12,126 bases of DNA from an uncultured Eubacteriales bacterium (GTDB lineage: Bacteria; Bacillota; Clostridia; Oscillospirales; CAG-382). Position 1 is the stretch's first letter; the number at the start of each line of letters is the position of its first letter. Position numbers and translations under genes: made by a program. The notes below the pieces were generated by a model that searched no databases, was not told where the DNA came from, and was given only the letters and a program-made list of their open reading frames with translations. Positions 1 through 8,036 of the stretch are shown in pieces. The DNA is taken from contig URSI01000021.1 of the NCBI GenBank assembly GCA_900550505.1, positions 1 to 12,126 of the forward strand, read 5' to 3'.

Positions 1-2079
1 CTTCAGCGACGCCAGACGTGAAGCGGCCTTATCCATTTTGTCAGCCGGCAGGCGAAGCGGCAGCGCGTCGCTGTAAGTGAGCTCGTATTCGTCCCAGAGA
101 CGTCCGCTCACGGTCTCAAGCTCCGATGTGCTCTTTTCATTCATGGAACGCGCAGATGTCAATTCCACAAAAGCCTGCTCCTTTTCAACAGACACCTCAC
201 GCATACCGGCTCTGATGCCGTCGACCTCTATCCTCTTGTTGCTTATCGCCGCATTGAGTTCCTGCTGCTCTGCACGTTTTTTCTCGAGACTGACCGCAAC
301 GAGACCTGCGGCTTTTTCCGTCTCGACTCGTTCGGAATTGAGCCTGATGATATCAGCGTCCGCACGCGCTATCGCGTCGTCGTCTCTCTCTTTTCGCTCA
401 GCGATACCGCTCCTGGTCTTTTCAAGCAGCTCCACACGGTAACGACAGCCTCCGAAAGCGCTCTCCGCCTCGCTGAGAGCCAGTTTTGAAGCGTTCAGCG
501 TTTCAAGCGCGCGGCGCTCACTTTCGTCCGTGGTCTCCGCCGCAGCCCTTGATCCGGCAGTTTTTTCACACGCAAGCTCATACTGACGTTTGAGTTCTGC
601 GCAGCGTTCCTCAAGCTGTTTCAGATTATCCTCAAGAGCGGCCGATGCATTCTTTTCGTTTTCAAGCGCCGCCGCAGCCTGTATGACTCTTGCTTCATGC
701 TCGGCAAGCCTTCTGTCGGCGGCTGATTTTTCCGCCGCCGCAGCCGCCTCGTCGGCGCGCGCAGAAGTGAGGGCAGCAGTTGCGGTGTTCACCGCTTCGT
801 CGGCGGCAATTCTTTTCTTTTCCGCTTTTCTCAGAGAAAGCTCCAGTTCGAGCAGAGCTTCATCCTCTGACTTTATCTGCGCGGCAAGCCGCTCAAGATC
901 GAGCGACCTTGTCATTATTCCCGTTTTCTTTGCCGCCGAACCGCCCGTATATGAACCGCCTGCGTTTATCACCTGTCCGTCGAGAGTCACCACTCTTATT
1001 TTGAATCCCGCAGCCCGCGCTATCACGGACGCACAATCTATATCGCGCGCTATTACGGTCCTCCCGAGCAGGTCTGTCGCTATCGGCTCAAAACGCGCCT
1101 CGGTAGTCACCGCGTCGCACGCAAGCCCCAGATAACCTTCCTTGTGCTGTACCGCGCTGACATCGGCTCTGCGTCCTTTTATCGTGGTGACCGGCAGAAA
1201 AGTCGCCCGGCCGGCTCTGTTCTGTTTCAGAAAAGCTATACAGGCCTTTGCATCGTTTTCATCCTCGACCACGATATGCTGCACGCCTGCGCCCAGCGCG
1301 GTTTCAACGGCAACTACATACTCATCGGTCGTATTTATTATCGAAGATACCGTCCCGTACACGGTACATCTCAGCCTGAATTCCTTCACGGCGCCGAGCA
1401 GCGTCCTTACACTGTCGGAATATCCCTCGAGCAGCCGCTCCATACGTTCAAGGCTCTCGTGTCTCTGCCTGACGGCGGAAAGCGCCACACGCTTTTCGCT
1501 GACCGTTGCACGTTCCCGGTTCTCAATCGCAGCGGCATCAGCCGCTTCATGCACGGAAGCTTCACGCACCGCTTCACATTTCCGACATTTTTCCGCCGCA
1601 TTCTCAGCCAGATCCGCTGCCGCCGCTGCCGCGTTCCCGAGTTCATTGCTTTCCGCTTCCAAAGACGTCAACGCCTGATTTGCATTCTCCAGCGAATGTT
1701 CGGCAAGCTGTGCACGTGTGATAAGCTGTGCTTTTTCAAGCTCCGCAACGGCGAGCACTGACGAAGCCTGACGCTCCTGCGCTTCAGCTCCCGCGAGCTC
1801 CTCCTGAGCGGACAGTATCTTATGCTTCTCTCCCGCATAACGGGACTGGAGCGTTTCACTTTCAAGTCTGAGAGACTGAACCTTTTCTTCCGCTGCGGCA
1901 AGCTCTTCACGCGCAGTGCCAAGTTCTGCATCGATCGCGTCGATCTGCGTGAGTGCAAGCTTTATGCTCTCATTGCTTTGTACTTTCAGCTCCTCAAGCC
2001 TGCGTATCTCCGCTTCGGTCACCGATATGCCGCCGCGCAGCCGTTCCGCTTCACGTTCGAGCTCGGCAGCTTCTCTCTC
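1..2079 (-). pseudogene. smc: smc, continuation after a frameshift: coil, hinge, second coil (partial, runs off left edge)
   Basis: This is the middle part of the chromosome condensation ATPase SMC, in a different frame from the N-terminal part at 2051-2986. The frame (minus-strand codons ending at multiples of 3) has no stop from 2097 to position 1, about 690 codons. It starts as a heptad-like Glu/Ala/Leu/Arg coil. It then holds the hinge dimerisation domain at about 1440-930, recognisable by LLEGYSDSVRTLLGAV, ALGAGVQHIVVED, DAKACIAFLK and GGSYTGGS. A second Ala/Glu-rich coil follows, including LWDEYELTYSDAL near the left edge. The C-terminal ATPase lobe (signature LSGGE and Walker B, roughly 190 residues in a normal protein of about 1,190) lies outside the window. 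No ATG stands near the head of this frame, so it is not a separate gene. It is the rest of smc displaced by a 1-base gain or 2-base loss. Confidence 0.9.
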
Positions 2080-2986
2080 CGTCCGAATATTTCGCGCTCA
2101 GGTCATTGCTTTCGTTTATAGCCGCGTCCAGGCAATTCTCACGTTCGGAAAGACTTTCACAAAGCAAGTCATATCTCGTCTGTGAGGCAGCAAGGTGTTC
2201 TTCGTTCTTTTTCAGCGTTTCACGCAGAGAATCGAGTTTGTCGAGCCACAGCGTCACCTCGATAGACTTTTTCTCACCTGAAAGCTCGATATATCTGCGT
2301 GCGTTTTCGGCTTCCTTTTCAAGCGGGCCGACCCTTGACTTCACCTCGGCGAGCACATCGCCTATACGCAAAAGGTTCTGTTCGGCATCACGCAGTTTTC
2401 TTTCCGTCTCATTTTTCTTGGCACGGTATTTTGAAATACCCGCAGCTTCCTCAAAGATACTGCGCCGTTCCTCGTCACGCCGTGAGAGCACCTCGTCTAT
2501 CTTTCCCTGTCCGATTATGGAGTACCCCTCCCGGCCGACCCCCGTATCATAAAACAGTTCATAGATATCCTTCAGCCTGACCTGCTTGGAATTGATATAA
2601 TACTCGCTTTCCCCCGTACGGTAAAGCTTGCGTGTGACGGATATCTCTTCCCCGTCGCCGATAGACGCCACCGGGCTGCGCTTCTCCCCGCCGCCGTCCG
2701 AAGACTGCGCCGCAGCATGCTCAGCCGATGTATCGAGGCACAGCGTCACCGAAGCAAATGTCGCCGGAGGAAGCCCTGCGGCGCCGGTGAAAATAACATC
2801 CTCCATGCGGCTGCCCCTCAGTGATTTCATGGACATTTCACCGAGCACCCATCTCACCGCGTCGGAAATATTTGATTTTCCGCTGCCGTTAGGACCGATG
2901 ATGGCGGTTATTCCGGAGCCGAATTCTATTACCGTCTTTTCCGGAAAAGATTTGAAGCCGATAAGCTCTACGGATTTCAGGATCAT
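2051..2986 (-). CDS. smc: smc, N-terminal fragment: ATP-binding head lobe and start of the first coil, ended by a frameshift
   Basis: This is the N-terminal part of the chromosome segregation ATPase SMC, which works as a dimer with ScpA/ScpB to organise DNA. The start MILKSVELIGFKSF matches the family start. An in-frame TGA two codons upstream rules out a longer protein. Walker A is GPNGSGKS (residues 31-38), and GVGREGYSIIGQGKIDEVL (149-167) covers the Q-loop region. FEEAAGISKYRAKK (178-191) leads into the coiled coil. Residues about 88-108 (Ala/Ser/Gly/Lys-rich) seem to be an insertion of about 20 residues compared with the usual short stretch before EISVTRKLYRTGESEYYIN. After about residue 304 (YSDGER) the frame runs into a non-coil tail, SCRART, and stops, while the adjacent frame continues the coil. 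No good ribosome binding site precedes the start. It lies 99 bp after the radical SAM gene. Confidence 0.93.
   Translation of the reverse strand: MILKSVELIGFKSFPEKTVIEFGSGITAIIGPNGSGKSNISDAVRWVLGEMSMKSLRGSRMEDVIFTGAAGLPPATFASVTLCLDTSAEHAAAQSSDGGGEKRSPVASIGDGEEISVTRKLYRTGESEYYINSKQVRLKDIYELFYDTGVGREGYSIIGQGKIDEVLSRRDEERRSIFEEAAGISKYRAKKNETERKLRDAEQNLLRIGDVLAEVKSRVGPLEKEAENARRYIELSGEKKSIEVTLWLDKLDSLRETLKKNEEHLAASQTRYDLLCESLSERENCLDAAINESNDLSAKYSDGERSCRART
2072..2079 (-). repeat. (GA)4 dinucleotide run at the smc frameshift point
   Basis: On the minus strand the sequence reads GACG followed by four GA units and then AGCTGCC. The upstream frame reads D-G-E-R-S-C and soon stops. The frame shifted by one reads E-R-E-A-A-E-L-E and continues the SMC coil. 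The two open frames overlap only between 2051 and 2097, and this repeat is the only short tandem run in that interval. Five GA units would give the continuous reading SDGEREAAELEREAERL. Loss of one unit is therefore the simplest explanation, although a single-base insertion anywhere in the overlap cannot be excluded. Confidence 0.75.
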
Positions 2987-3056
2987 ATTTCAAATACTTT
3001 ACTTTCTGAATTTCATTATTTTCAGGCAGCATGCCGTACGGACGATGCCACGTCAT

Positions 3057-3068
3057 ACATACAAACGA
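3057..3068 (-). other. 12-bp spacer motif TCGTTTGTATGT, copy upstream of smc
   Basis: The minus strand of the 99-bp spacer before smc contains TCGTTTGTATGT followed by ATGAC. The same 12 bases, followed by GAC, occur in the spacer before dprA at 9266-9277. No function is recognised. It does not match a standard -35/-10 pair at proper spacing. It may be a promoter or regulator site, or chance. The rest of this spacer (2987-3085) holds no gene or terminator that I can see. Confidence 0.35.
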
Positions 3069-3085
3069 CGATGTTGAAACGGCGG

Positions 3086-4078
3086 TCACAAAGATAAAAC
3101 TTTTACCTCGCCCTCTCCGAGACTCGTATCGGTGCCGAGCTTTATGTACTCTACGCCGTCCTCCTCGCGGAGCAACGTCAAATTCTCTCTGTGCTGCCCT
3201 GTAAGCCTCGACATAAACCGAGGTGCCACTTTCAACACGACCTTTTTTCGTCCGCGCAGTCCTGCACGGACATTCTCAAGATAAAGCCTCGACCATACGC
3301 GCTCCCCTATCGCGCTGTCATATCCCAGACAGCCGCGGACGCTTTCCACGTCCTGAAGTCCTATCCTTATCACCTTGACCGAGTTTTCGAGAAACACCCT
3401 GAGTACAGCCGCGCAGCGCGTTATTGTCGAACGCTCGTCCGCAAGCTCATATTCGCCGTTCAAAAGCATTTGTTCAAGGCGCGTGCCGGGGATGACGACC
3501 GTCGGATATATCCTCGCGCAGTCACAACCGCATCTCACAAGTTCCTTTGCGGTATACAGCTCATTTTCCGGTGTGCCCCCGGGAAGTCCCGTCATCATCT
3601 GCCCTACCAGCTCGAAACACCCGCGGCGCTTTATCAGATGTGAGGCACGTCGGGTATCTTCGGCGGTGTGACCGCGCTCACACGCCGTCAGAACGGCGTC
3701 GTCCATACTCTGGATGCCGAGCTCTATGGCGGTAACACCGTATTCTTCAAGGATGTCGAGCCGTTCGTCATCTATGTAGTCCGGTCGTGTCGACAAACGT
3801 ATTCCGTCCACCGCCCCGGATCTTACATATTCGTCGGCAATTTTAAGCAACGCGGTCATTCTCTCCGTACCTATACCAGTGAAGCTGCCTCCGAAAAACG
3901 CTATTTCGGTACGCTCCCGACGACCGCGTGCCAAAAAACTTTCGATAGTCTCGCGGACCCTGAGCGGCTCGGTCTCTGCCGCAGGTGCCCCCGATATCTC
4001 GCGCTGAGAGCAGAAAACGCACATATGGGGGCATCCCTCATGCACTATGAAAACGGGAATGTTGGTATGTGTTTTCAT
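3086..4078 (-). CDS. Elp3-like radical SAM protein without acetyltransferase domain
   Basis: This is a 330-residue radical SAM protein resembling the radical SAM half of Elp3. The cluster-binding motif CPHMCVFC (C16, C20, C23) is the canonical CxxxCxxC for a [4Fe-4S] cluster that cleaves S-adenosylmethionine. FFGGSFTGI (61-69) is the glycine-rich SAM-binding segment. IRLSTRPDYID (93-103), VTAIELGIQSMDD (115-127), IYPTVVIPGTRLEQM (190-204) and VIRIGLQ (236-242) are strand motifs of the Elp3-type barrel. Full Elp3 is about 500 or more residues with a C-terminal GNAT acetyltransferase, which is absent here, so tRNA wobble-uridine modification cannot be assumed. The substrate is unknown. It starts inside the rnc stop codon (ATGA overlap, 4075-4078), implying translational coupling. 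Proteins of this type are commonly found between rnc and smc in Clostridia (recalled, not searched). An oxygen-sensitive cluster fits an anaerobe. Confidence 0.88.
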   Translation of the reverse strand: MKTHTNIPVFIVHEGCPHMCVFCSQREISGAPAAETEPLRVRETIESFLARGRRERTEIAFFGGSFTGIGTERMTALLKIADEYVRSGAVDGIRLSTRPDYIDDERLDILEEYGVTAIELGIQSMDDAVLTACERGHTAEDTRRASHLIKRRGCFELVGQMMTGLPGGTPENELYTAKELVRCGCDCARIYPTVVIPGTRLEQMLLNGEYELADERSTITRCAAVLRVFLENSVKVIRIGLQDVESVRGCLGYDSAIGERVWSRLYLENVRAGLRGRKKVVLKVAPRFMSRLTGQHRENLTLLREEDGVEYIKLGTDTSLGEGEVKVLSL

Positions 4079-4794
4079 CTCACGCCGTCGCCCAGCGCAT
4101 CGAACAGCCTGAGCGCCTCAAAAGCGGCAAGCTGCTCTGCCTGACGCTTTGAACCGGCCGTGCCGCTGCCTATAACGTTATTATTGAGCAGTGCCTCGGT
4201 CGTAAAAACTCTCTGGTGTGCCGGACCGGTCTCAGACACCAGTCTGTACTCAAGTATATCCTCCGGACTTTGCTGCACGAAACGCTGCAGCATGGACTTG
4301 TAGTCTTCGGAACCGCTCCGCAGGCAGCGCTCTATATCCCCGGAAAGCCGTGGAAGCAGAAACGTCTTCACCGCATCAAGACCTCCGTCAAGGTAGATCG
4401 CACCCAGCAACGCTTCAAACGCATCTGCCAATATGCTCTTGCGGTGCCTGCCGTTGCTCATCAGTTCTCCGTGACCGAGAAAAAGGTATTTACCAAGCGA
4501 AATCTCCTCGGCCTTTGATGCCAGCGTGTCTTCGCATACGACAGCCGCTCTGACACGGGTCAAAACGCCTTCCTTAAGACCGCTCGTCCTGTAAAGATAA
4601 TCGGTCACCGTCAGTGAAAGGACCGAGTCGCCCAGAAATTCAAGTCTCTCGTTGTCTTCTCTGACGCCCTGCGAACGTGCCTCGTTCACATATGACGTAT
4701 GTATGAGAGCGTTGGTGAGCAGCTCAGGATCACTGAATCTGTACCCGATGGTATTCTCAAGCTCACGGACGGGAGCCGGTTGAGTCATGTTCAT
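4075..4794 (-). CDS. rnc: ribonuclease III
   Basis: RNase III cleaves double-stranded RNA, including the long stems of the rRNA precursor, some mRNAs and antisense pairs. It is 239 residues, close to the family norm. The signature ERLEFLGDSVLS (49-60) carries the acidic active-site residues E49, E52 and D56. The second metal-binding pair is D124 and E127 in ADAFEALLGAIYLDGG. Residues about 164-232 form the double-stranded RNA binding domain (DYKSMLQRFVQQ through GSGTAGSKRQAEQLAAFEAL, with the basic KRQAE helix). The ATG overlaps the plsX stop by four bases (4791-4794), and AGGGA at 4801-4805 lies six bases upstream as a plausible ribosome binding site. A second in-frame ATG two codons later is possible but less well spaced. 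acpP, often found between plsX and rnc, is absent. Confidence 0.97.
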   Translation of the reverse strand: MNMTQPAPVRELENTIGYRFSDPELLTNALIHTSYVNEARSQGVREDNERLEFLGDSVLSLTVTDYLYRTSGLKEGVLTRVRAAVVCEDTLASKAEEISLGKYLFLGHGELMSNGRHRKSILADAFEALLGAIYLDGGLDAVKTFLLPRLSGDIERCLRSGSEDYKSMLQRFVQQSPEDILEYRLVSETGPAHQRVFTTEALLNNNVIGSGTAGSKRQAEQLAAFEALRLFDALGDGVR

Positions 4795-5765
4795 TTATAA
4801 TCCCTGTTTCTCATTATTTCTATAGCATCGGCATATGCCAGCGCCTGCGATATGGTCTTTTCTATCGCCTGAGCGTTTGCCGCGCCGTGCGCCTTGATCA
4901 CCGGCTTTGAAATGCCGATAAAAGGAGCGCCGCCGTACGCACTCGGATTGAACCGCTGCTTCAGGGCGCGAAGATCGCGCATCACCAACGCGCCGGCTAT
5001 CTTGCCACGCAGCGAAGCGCCGAGCGTGGAGCGAATGGTGGAAAAGGCGAATTCCGCCGTTCCCTCTATCGATTTCAACGCGATATTGCCGGTGAAACCG
5101 TCAGTAACCACGACATCGCAAATCCCCCGCGTCAGGTCTCTGCCCTCGATATTTCCGATAAATCCCGGCATCAAGTCGCGCAGCATAACATATGCCTCAC
5201 GGCAGACCTCGGTACCTTTACCGCTTTCCGTGCCGTTGTTCAGCAGCCCGATGCGGGGAGACTTTATCCCCATGACCTCAGAAGCATATACCTCACCCAT
5301 TTTTGCAAGCGTAAGAAGCTGATCTGCGGTCATTTCCGGATTCGCTCCGCTGTCCAGCAGCAAAAACGGCTTGTTCAGCGGCACCACCGCGCCGAGTGCC
5401 GCACGTCGTACCCCCTTGAACCGTCTGAGTATCAGTGAAGCCGCAGTGAACAGCGCACCTGTATTCGCGGCACTGACAAGTGCGTCCCCTGCATCCTCCG
5501 ACAGCAGCCTCACGCTGACCGCAAGCGAAGAATTTTTTTTCTCCCTCATGACGGACGAAGGCGCATCATCCATCGTCAGCACCTCGTCCGTGTGGATCGC
5601 CTCGTAATCGCCGTCCCCTGCAATGTCCTTTATGACCTTGCTGTCGCCAACAAGAACGAGCCTGCATCCGCACGCCGCAGCACCTGCGACGGCGCCTTTG
5701 ACCACCTCTCCGGGGGCATTATCGCCACTCATGGCGTCGACTATCACTGTCTTGCGTTGTCCCAT
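4791..5765 (-). CDS. plsX: phosphate acyltransferase PlsX
   Basis: PlsX makes acyl-phosphate from acyl-ACP, the acyl donor for PlsY in phosphatidic acid synthesis; it is a peripheral membrane enzyme. With the chosen start it is 324 residues, close to the family norm. Landmarks are VDAMSGDNAPGEVVKGAV near the start, SAANTGALFTAA, LLDSGANPEMT, GLLNNGTESGKGTE, VVVTDGFTGNIALKS and YGGAPFIGISKPVIKAHG. I chose the ATG at 5765 because its protein starts MGQRKTVIVDAM, aligning with the usual start. GGAG (5775-5778) lies nine bases upstream, and the start falls four bases after the topA stop. A longer in-frame ATG at 5807 would add 14 residues of non-family sequence inside topA. The usual DAMGGD motif reads DAMSGD here. 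The stop overlaps the rnc start (ATGA). Confidence 0.96.
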   Translation of the reverse strand: MGQRKTVIVDAMSGDNAPGEVVKGAVAGAAACGCRLVLVGDSKVIKDIAGDGDYEAIHTDEVLTMDDAPSSVMREKKNSSLAVSVRLLSEDAGDALVSAANTGALFTAASLILRRFKGVRRAALGAVVPLNKPFLLLDSGANPEMTADQLLTLAKMGEVYASEVMGIKSPRIGLLNNGTESGKGTEVCREAYVMLRDLMPGFIGNIEGRDLTRGICDVVVTDGFTGNIALKSIEGTAEFAFSTIRSTLGASLRGKIAGALVMRDLRALKQRFNPSAYGGAPFIGISKPVIKAHGAANAQAIEKTISQALAYADAIEIMRNRDYK

Positions 5766-5769
5766 GTGT

Positions 5770-8007
5770 TCATTCTCCGTCTTTCGCGGTGTAGCCGCAG
5801 CCGGCAATACACTTTATCGTCTTCTTCTGTTTGTTTTTCACCAGCATACCGCCGCACGCCGGGCATTTTTCCGGCAACGGCGTATCCCATGTGGAAAAGT
5901 CACAATCCGGATATCCCTCGCATGAATAGAAACCGCCCTTGCTGCGCACTTTCCGGTATACGAGCCGTTTTCCGCACTTGGGGCACGTAAACCCGGTGTC
6001 AGCCACGACAGGACGTGTGTTCTTGCATTCCGGGTATCCTTTGCATGCGTAAAACTGTCCGTATCTCCCGGTGCGCAGCACCATATCCCGGCCGCATTTC
6101 TCACACTTTTCCTCAGCCAGCACCTCGGCCTTTTTCTCGGTCAGCGGACTTCCGTCCGCGCCGAGCCTGACGGTGCTGCGGCATTCCGGATAATTCGGGC
6201 ACGCGGCAAATTTACCGTATCTGCCGTTTTTCACGACCATCCTTGAGCCGCATTTTTCACATATCAGATCGGACAGCTCGGGTTCTCCGCGGTCACGGTT
6301 CGATGCGGCGGCATTCTCAAGCATCGGTTCAAATCTCTCGTAGAACTGGCGGAGCGTCACATGGTAATCCTCCTCGCCCTGCTCTATTCGGTCGAGATCC
6401 TCCTCCATCTTGGCGGTGAACCCGTAATCGATTATGTCGGAAAAATATTCCTTCATGAGCGCATTCGTCTCATAGCCCAGCTTGGTCGGTATCAGCGCCC
6501 TGCCGTCTCTGACGACATACTCTCTGGTTATTATCGTATTTATCGTCGGAACAAAGGTCGAAGGACGTCCTATGCCGAGTTCTTCAAGCGTTTTTATCAT
6601 CGAAGCCTCGTTGTAATGAGGGGGCGGCTGGGTAAACTTCTGCTCCGTCAGCAGCTCGCGCAGGTGCAGCTCCTCACCCTCCGCAAGTTCGGGAAGTTTG
6701 CCGGCTCCGAGTTCTTCATCCTGCGGCTGTTCTTCGGAATGCTCCTGACTGTCATGTGACACCGCCATAAAGCCATTGAAACGCACCGTATATCCGGCAG
6801 CTCTGAAATCGTAATCTCCCGCTTTTATCTCAGCCACCACGGTGTCAAGCTGCGCGTTGGCCATCTGACTTGCCACAAACCGCTCCCAAACGAGCGAATA
6901 TACCTTGAGCTGGTCCGGTGTCAGGCTGTCAGCTACCGATTCCGGCGTGTCGAAAACATTCGTCGGTCTTATTGCCTCATGCGCGTCCTGTGCATTCCCG
7001 CGTGATTTGAACACGTTGGGAGACTTCGGATAATACTGCGCTCCGTATCTCTCAACGATATATGCCCGTGCCGCATCTCTAGCCTCATCCGATATGCGCA
7101 GCGAGTCAGTCCTCATGTATGTGATAAGACCTCTCGTACCCTTATCACCGAGTGAGATGCCCTCATAAAGCTCCTGAGCCGCACGCATCGTACGCGCAGA
7201 CGAAAAACCGAGCTTTTTATTTGCCTCCTGCGTCAGTGTTGAAGTTATCAGCGGCGGCTGTGCCCGGCGCTGCTTGAGCGCCTTTTTGACACTGCTTACC
7301 ACTATATGCGACTTTTTCACCGCTTCGGCTATCTCATTCGCCGTTGCGCCGTCATGCACCTCGAGCTTTTTGCCGCCGCGTCCGGTAAAGCGAGCCGAAA
7401 AATCACCGCCCGTCGCCGAAAGCTGCGCTGTCAGGTTCCAATATTCTTCGGGTACAAAGGCCTTTATCTCCTCCTCGCGCTCCACGATCAGCCGCGTGGC
7501 CACTGACTGCACACGTCCGGCGGAAAGTCCGCTTCGTATATGCTTCCACAGTATCGGGCTTATCTTGTAGCCCACTATGCGGTCAAGTATACGGCGTGTC
7601 TGCTGCGCGTTCACAAGATCCATATTTATTTCGCGGGGATTCTTTACCGCAGCCTTGACGGCGTTCTTTGTTATTTCGTTAAAAGTGATCCGCTCGTATT
7701 TCTTCGCGCTGCCCTCCAGCACCGCCGCAAGATGCCATGCTATGGCCTCACCTTCGCGGTCCGGGTCAGTCGCAAAAAGAACGAGATCGGCGGCATTTGC
7801 AGCCTTGCGCAGTTCTTTTATCACATCGCCCTTGCCGCGTATGTTTATATACTGCGGTTCAAAGTCATGCTCTATGTCAACCCCAAGCTTGCTCTTGGGC
7901 AGGTCGCGCACATGACCGACCGACGACATCACCTTATAGCCTCTTCCGAGGTATCCCCTTATCGCAGGCGCCTTAAACGGCGACTCGATAATAACGAGTA
8001 CATTCAT
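5770..8007 (-). CDS. topA: DNA topoisomerase I (type IA)
   Basis: TopA relaxes negative supercoils by transient single-strand cleavage. The protein is 745 residues. The Toprim domain occupies about residues 3-115, with IIESP (E8) and the metal-binding DPDREGEAIAW (81-91). NAQQTRRILDRIVGYKISP (133-151) and GLSAGRVQSVATRLI (160-174) are standard core motifs. The catalytic tyrosine is Y297 in GLITYMRTDS. EASMIKTLEELGIGRPSTF (467-485) is another family motif. The C-terminus has four Cys4 zinc fingers, beginning at C583, C635, C675 and C715; the fourth is shorter. The family's ESPAKAKTI reads ESPFKAPAI here, with the lysine kept. The gene starts 29 bp after the dprA stop with only a weak AAAGG about 14 bases upstream. 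The dprA-topA order is common in Bacillota; trmFO, a frequent follower, is missing. Confidence 0.98.
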   Translation of the reverse strand: MNVLVIIESPFKAPAIRGYLGRGYKVMSSVGHVRDLPKSKLGVDIEHDFEPQYINIRGKGDVIKELRKAANAADLVLFATDPDREGEAIAWHLAAVLEGSAKKYERITFNEITKNAVKAAVKNPREINMDLVNAQQTRRILDRIVGYKISPILWKHIRSGLSAGRVQSVATRLIVEREEEIKAFVPEEYWNLTAQLSATGGDFSARFTGRGGKKLEVHDGATANEIAEAVKKSHIVVSSVKKALKQRRAQPPLITSTLTQEANKKLGFSSARTMRAAQELYEGISLGDKGTRGLITYMRTDSLRISDEARDAARAYIVERYGAQYYPKSPNVFKSRGNAQDAHEAIRPTNVFDTPESVADSLTPDQLKVYSLVWERFVASQMANAQLDTVVAEIKAGDYDFRAAGYTVRFNGFMAVSHDSQEHSEEQPQDEELGAGKLPELAEGEELHLRELLTEQKFTQPPPHYNEASMIKTLEELGIGRPSTFVPTINTIITREYVVRDGRALIPTKLGYETNALMKEYFSDIIDYGFTAKMEEDLDRIEQGEEDYHVTLRQFYERFEPMLENAAASNRDRGEPELSDLICEKCGSRMVVKNGRYGKFAACPNYPECRSTVRLGADGSPLTEKKAEVLAEEKCEKCGRDMVLRTGRYGQFYACKGYPECKNTRPVVADTGFTCPKCGKRLVYRKVRSKGGFYSCEGYPDCDFSTWDTPLPEKCPACGGMLVKNKQKKTIKCIAGCGYTAKDGE
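5775..5778 (-). promoter_or_regulatory. ribosome binding site deciding the plsX start
   Basis: GGAG on the minus strand lies within the last codons of topA and ends nine bases before the ATG at 5765. No comparable site precedes the longer in-frame ATG at 5807. This supports the shorter PlsX. Confidence 0.65.
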
Positions 8008-8036
8008 ATCGTTGCGTTTTGCCTTTCATTACATGG

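Noticed and set aside
2020..2022. Internal GTG as a restart codon that would make the second smc part a separate protein.
   Set aside because: It lies within the coil, has no supporting ribosome binding site that I can see, and a head-less SMC part starting there has no family precedent known to me.
77..2185. Several plus-strand open frames opposite smc (for example 590-1135, 1144-1761, 1953-2552), rich in Ser, Ala and Arg.
   Set aside because: They lie antisense to a clearly conserved SMC coil and hinge, have no recognisable domain, and their Ser/Ala/Arg bias is what the reverse of Glu/Ala/Leu coil codons gives.
3034..3041. Palindrome CCGTACGG within an imperfect inverted repeat in the smc spacer, considered as a terminator.
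   Set aside because: The stem is short and interrupted, and no T run follows on the coding strand, so I do not call an intrinsic terminator.
5766..5807. Longer PlsX from the ATG at 5807.
   Set aside because: It adds 14 residues with no family similarity inside the topA zinc-finger coding end, and lacks a ribosome binding site; the ATG at 5765 has GGAG at good distance.
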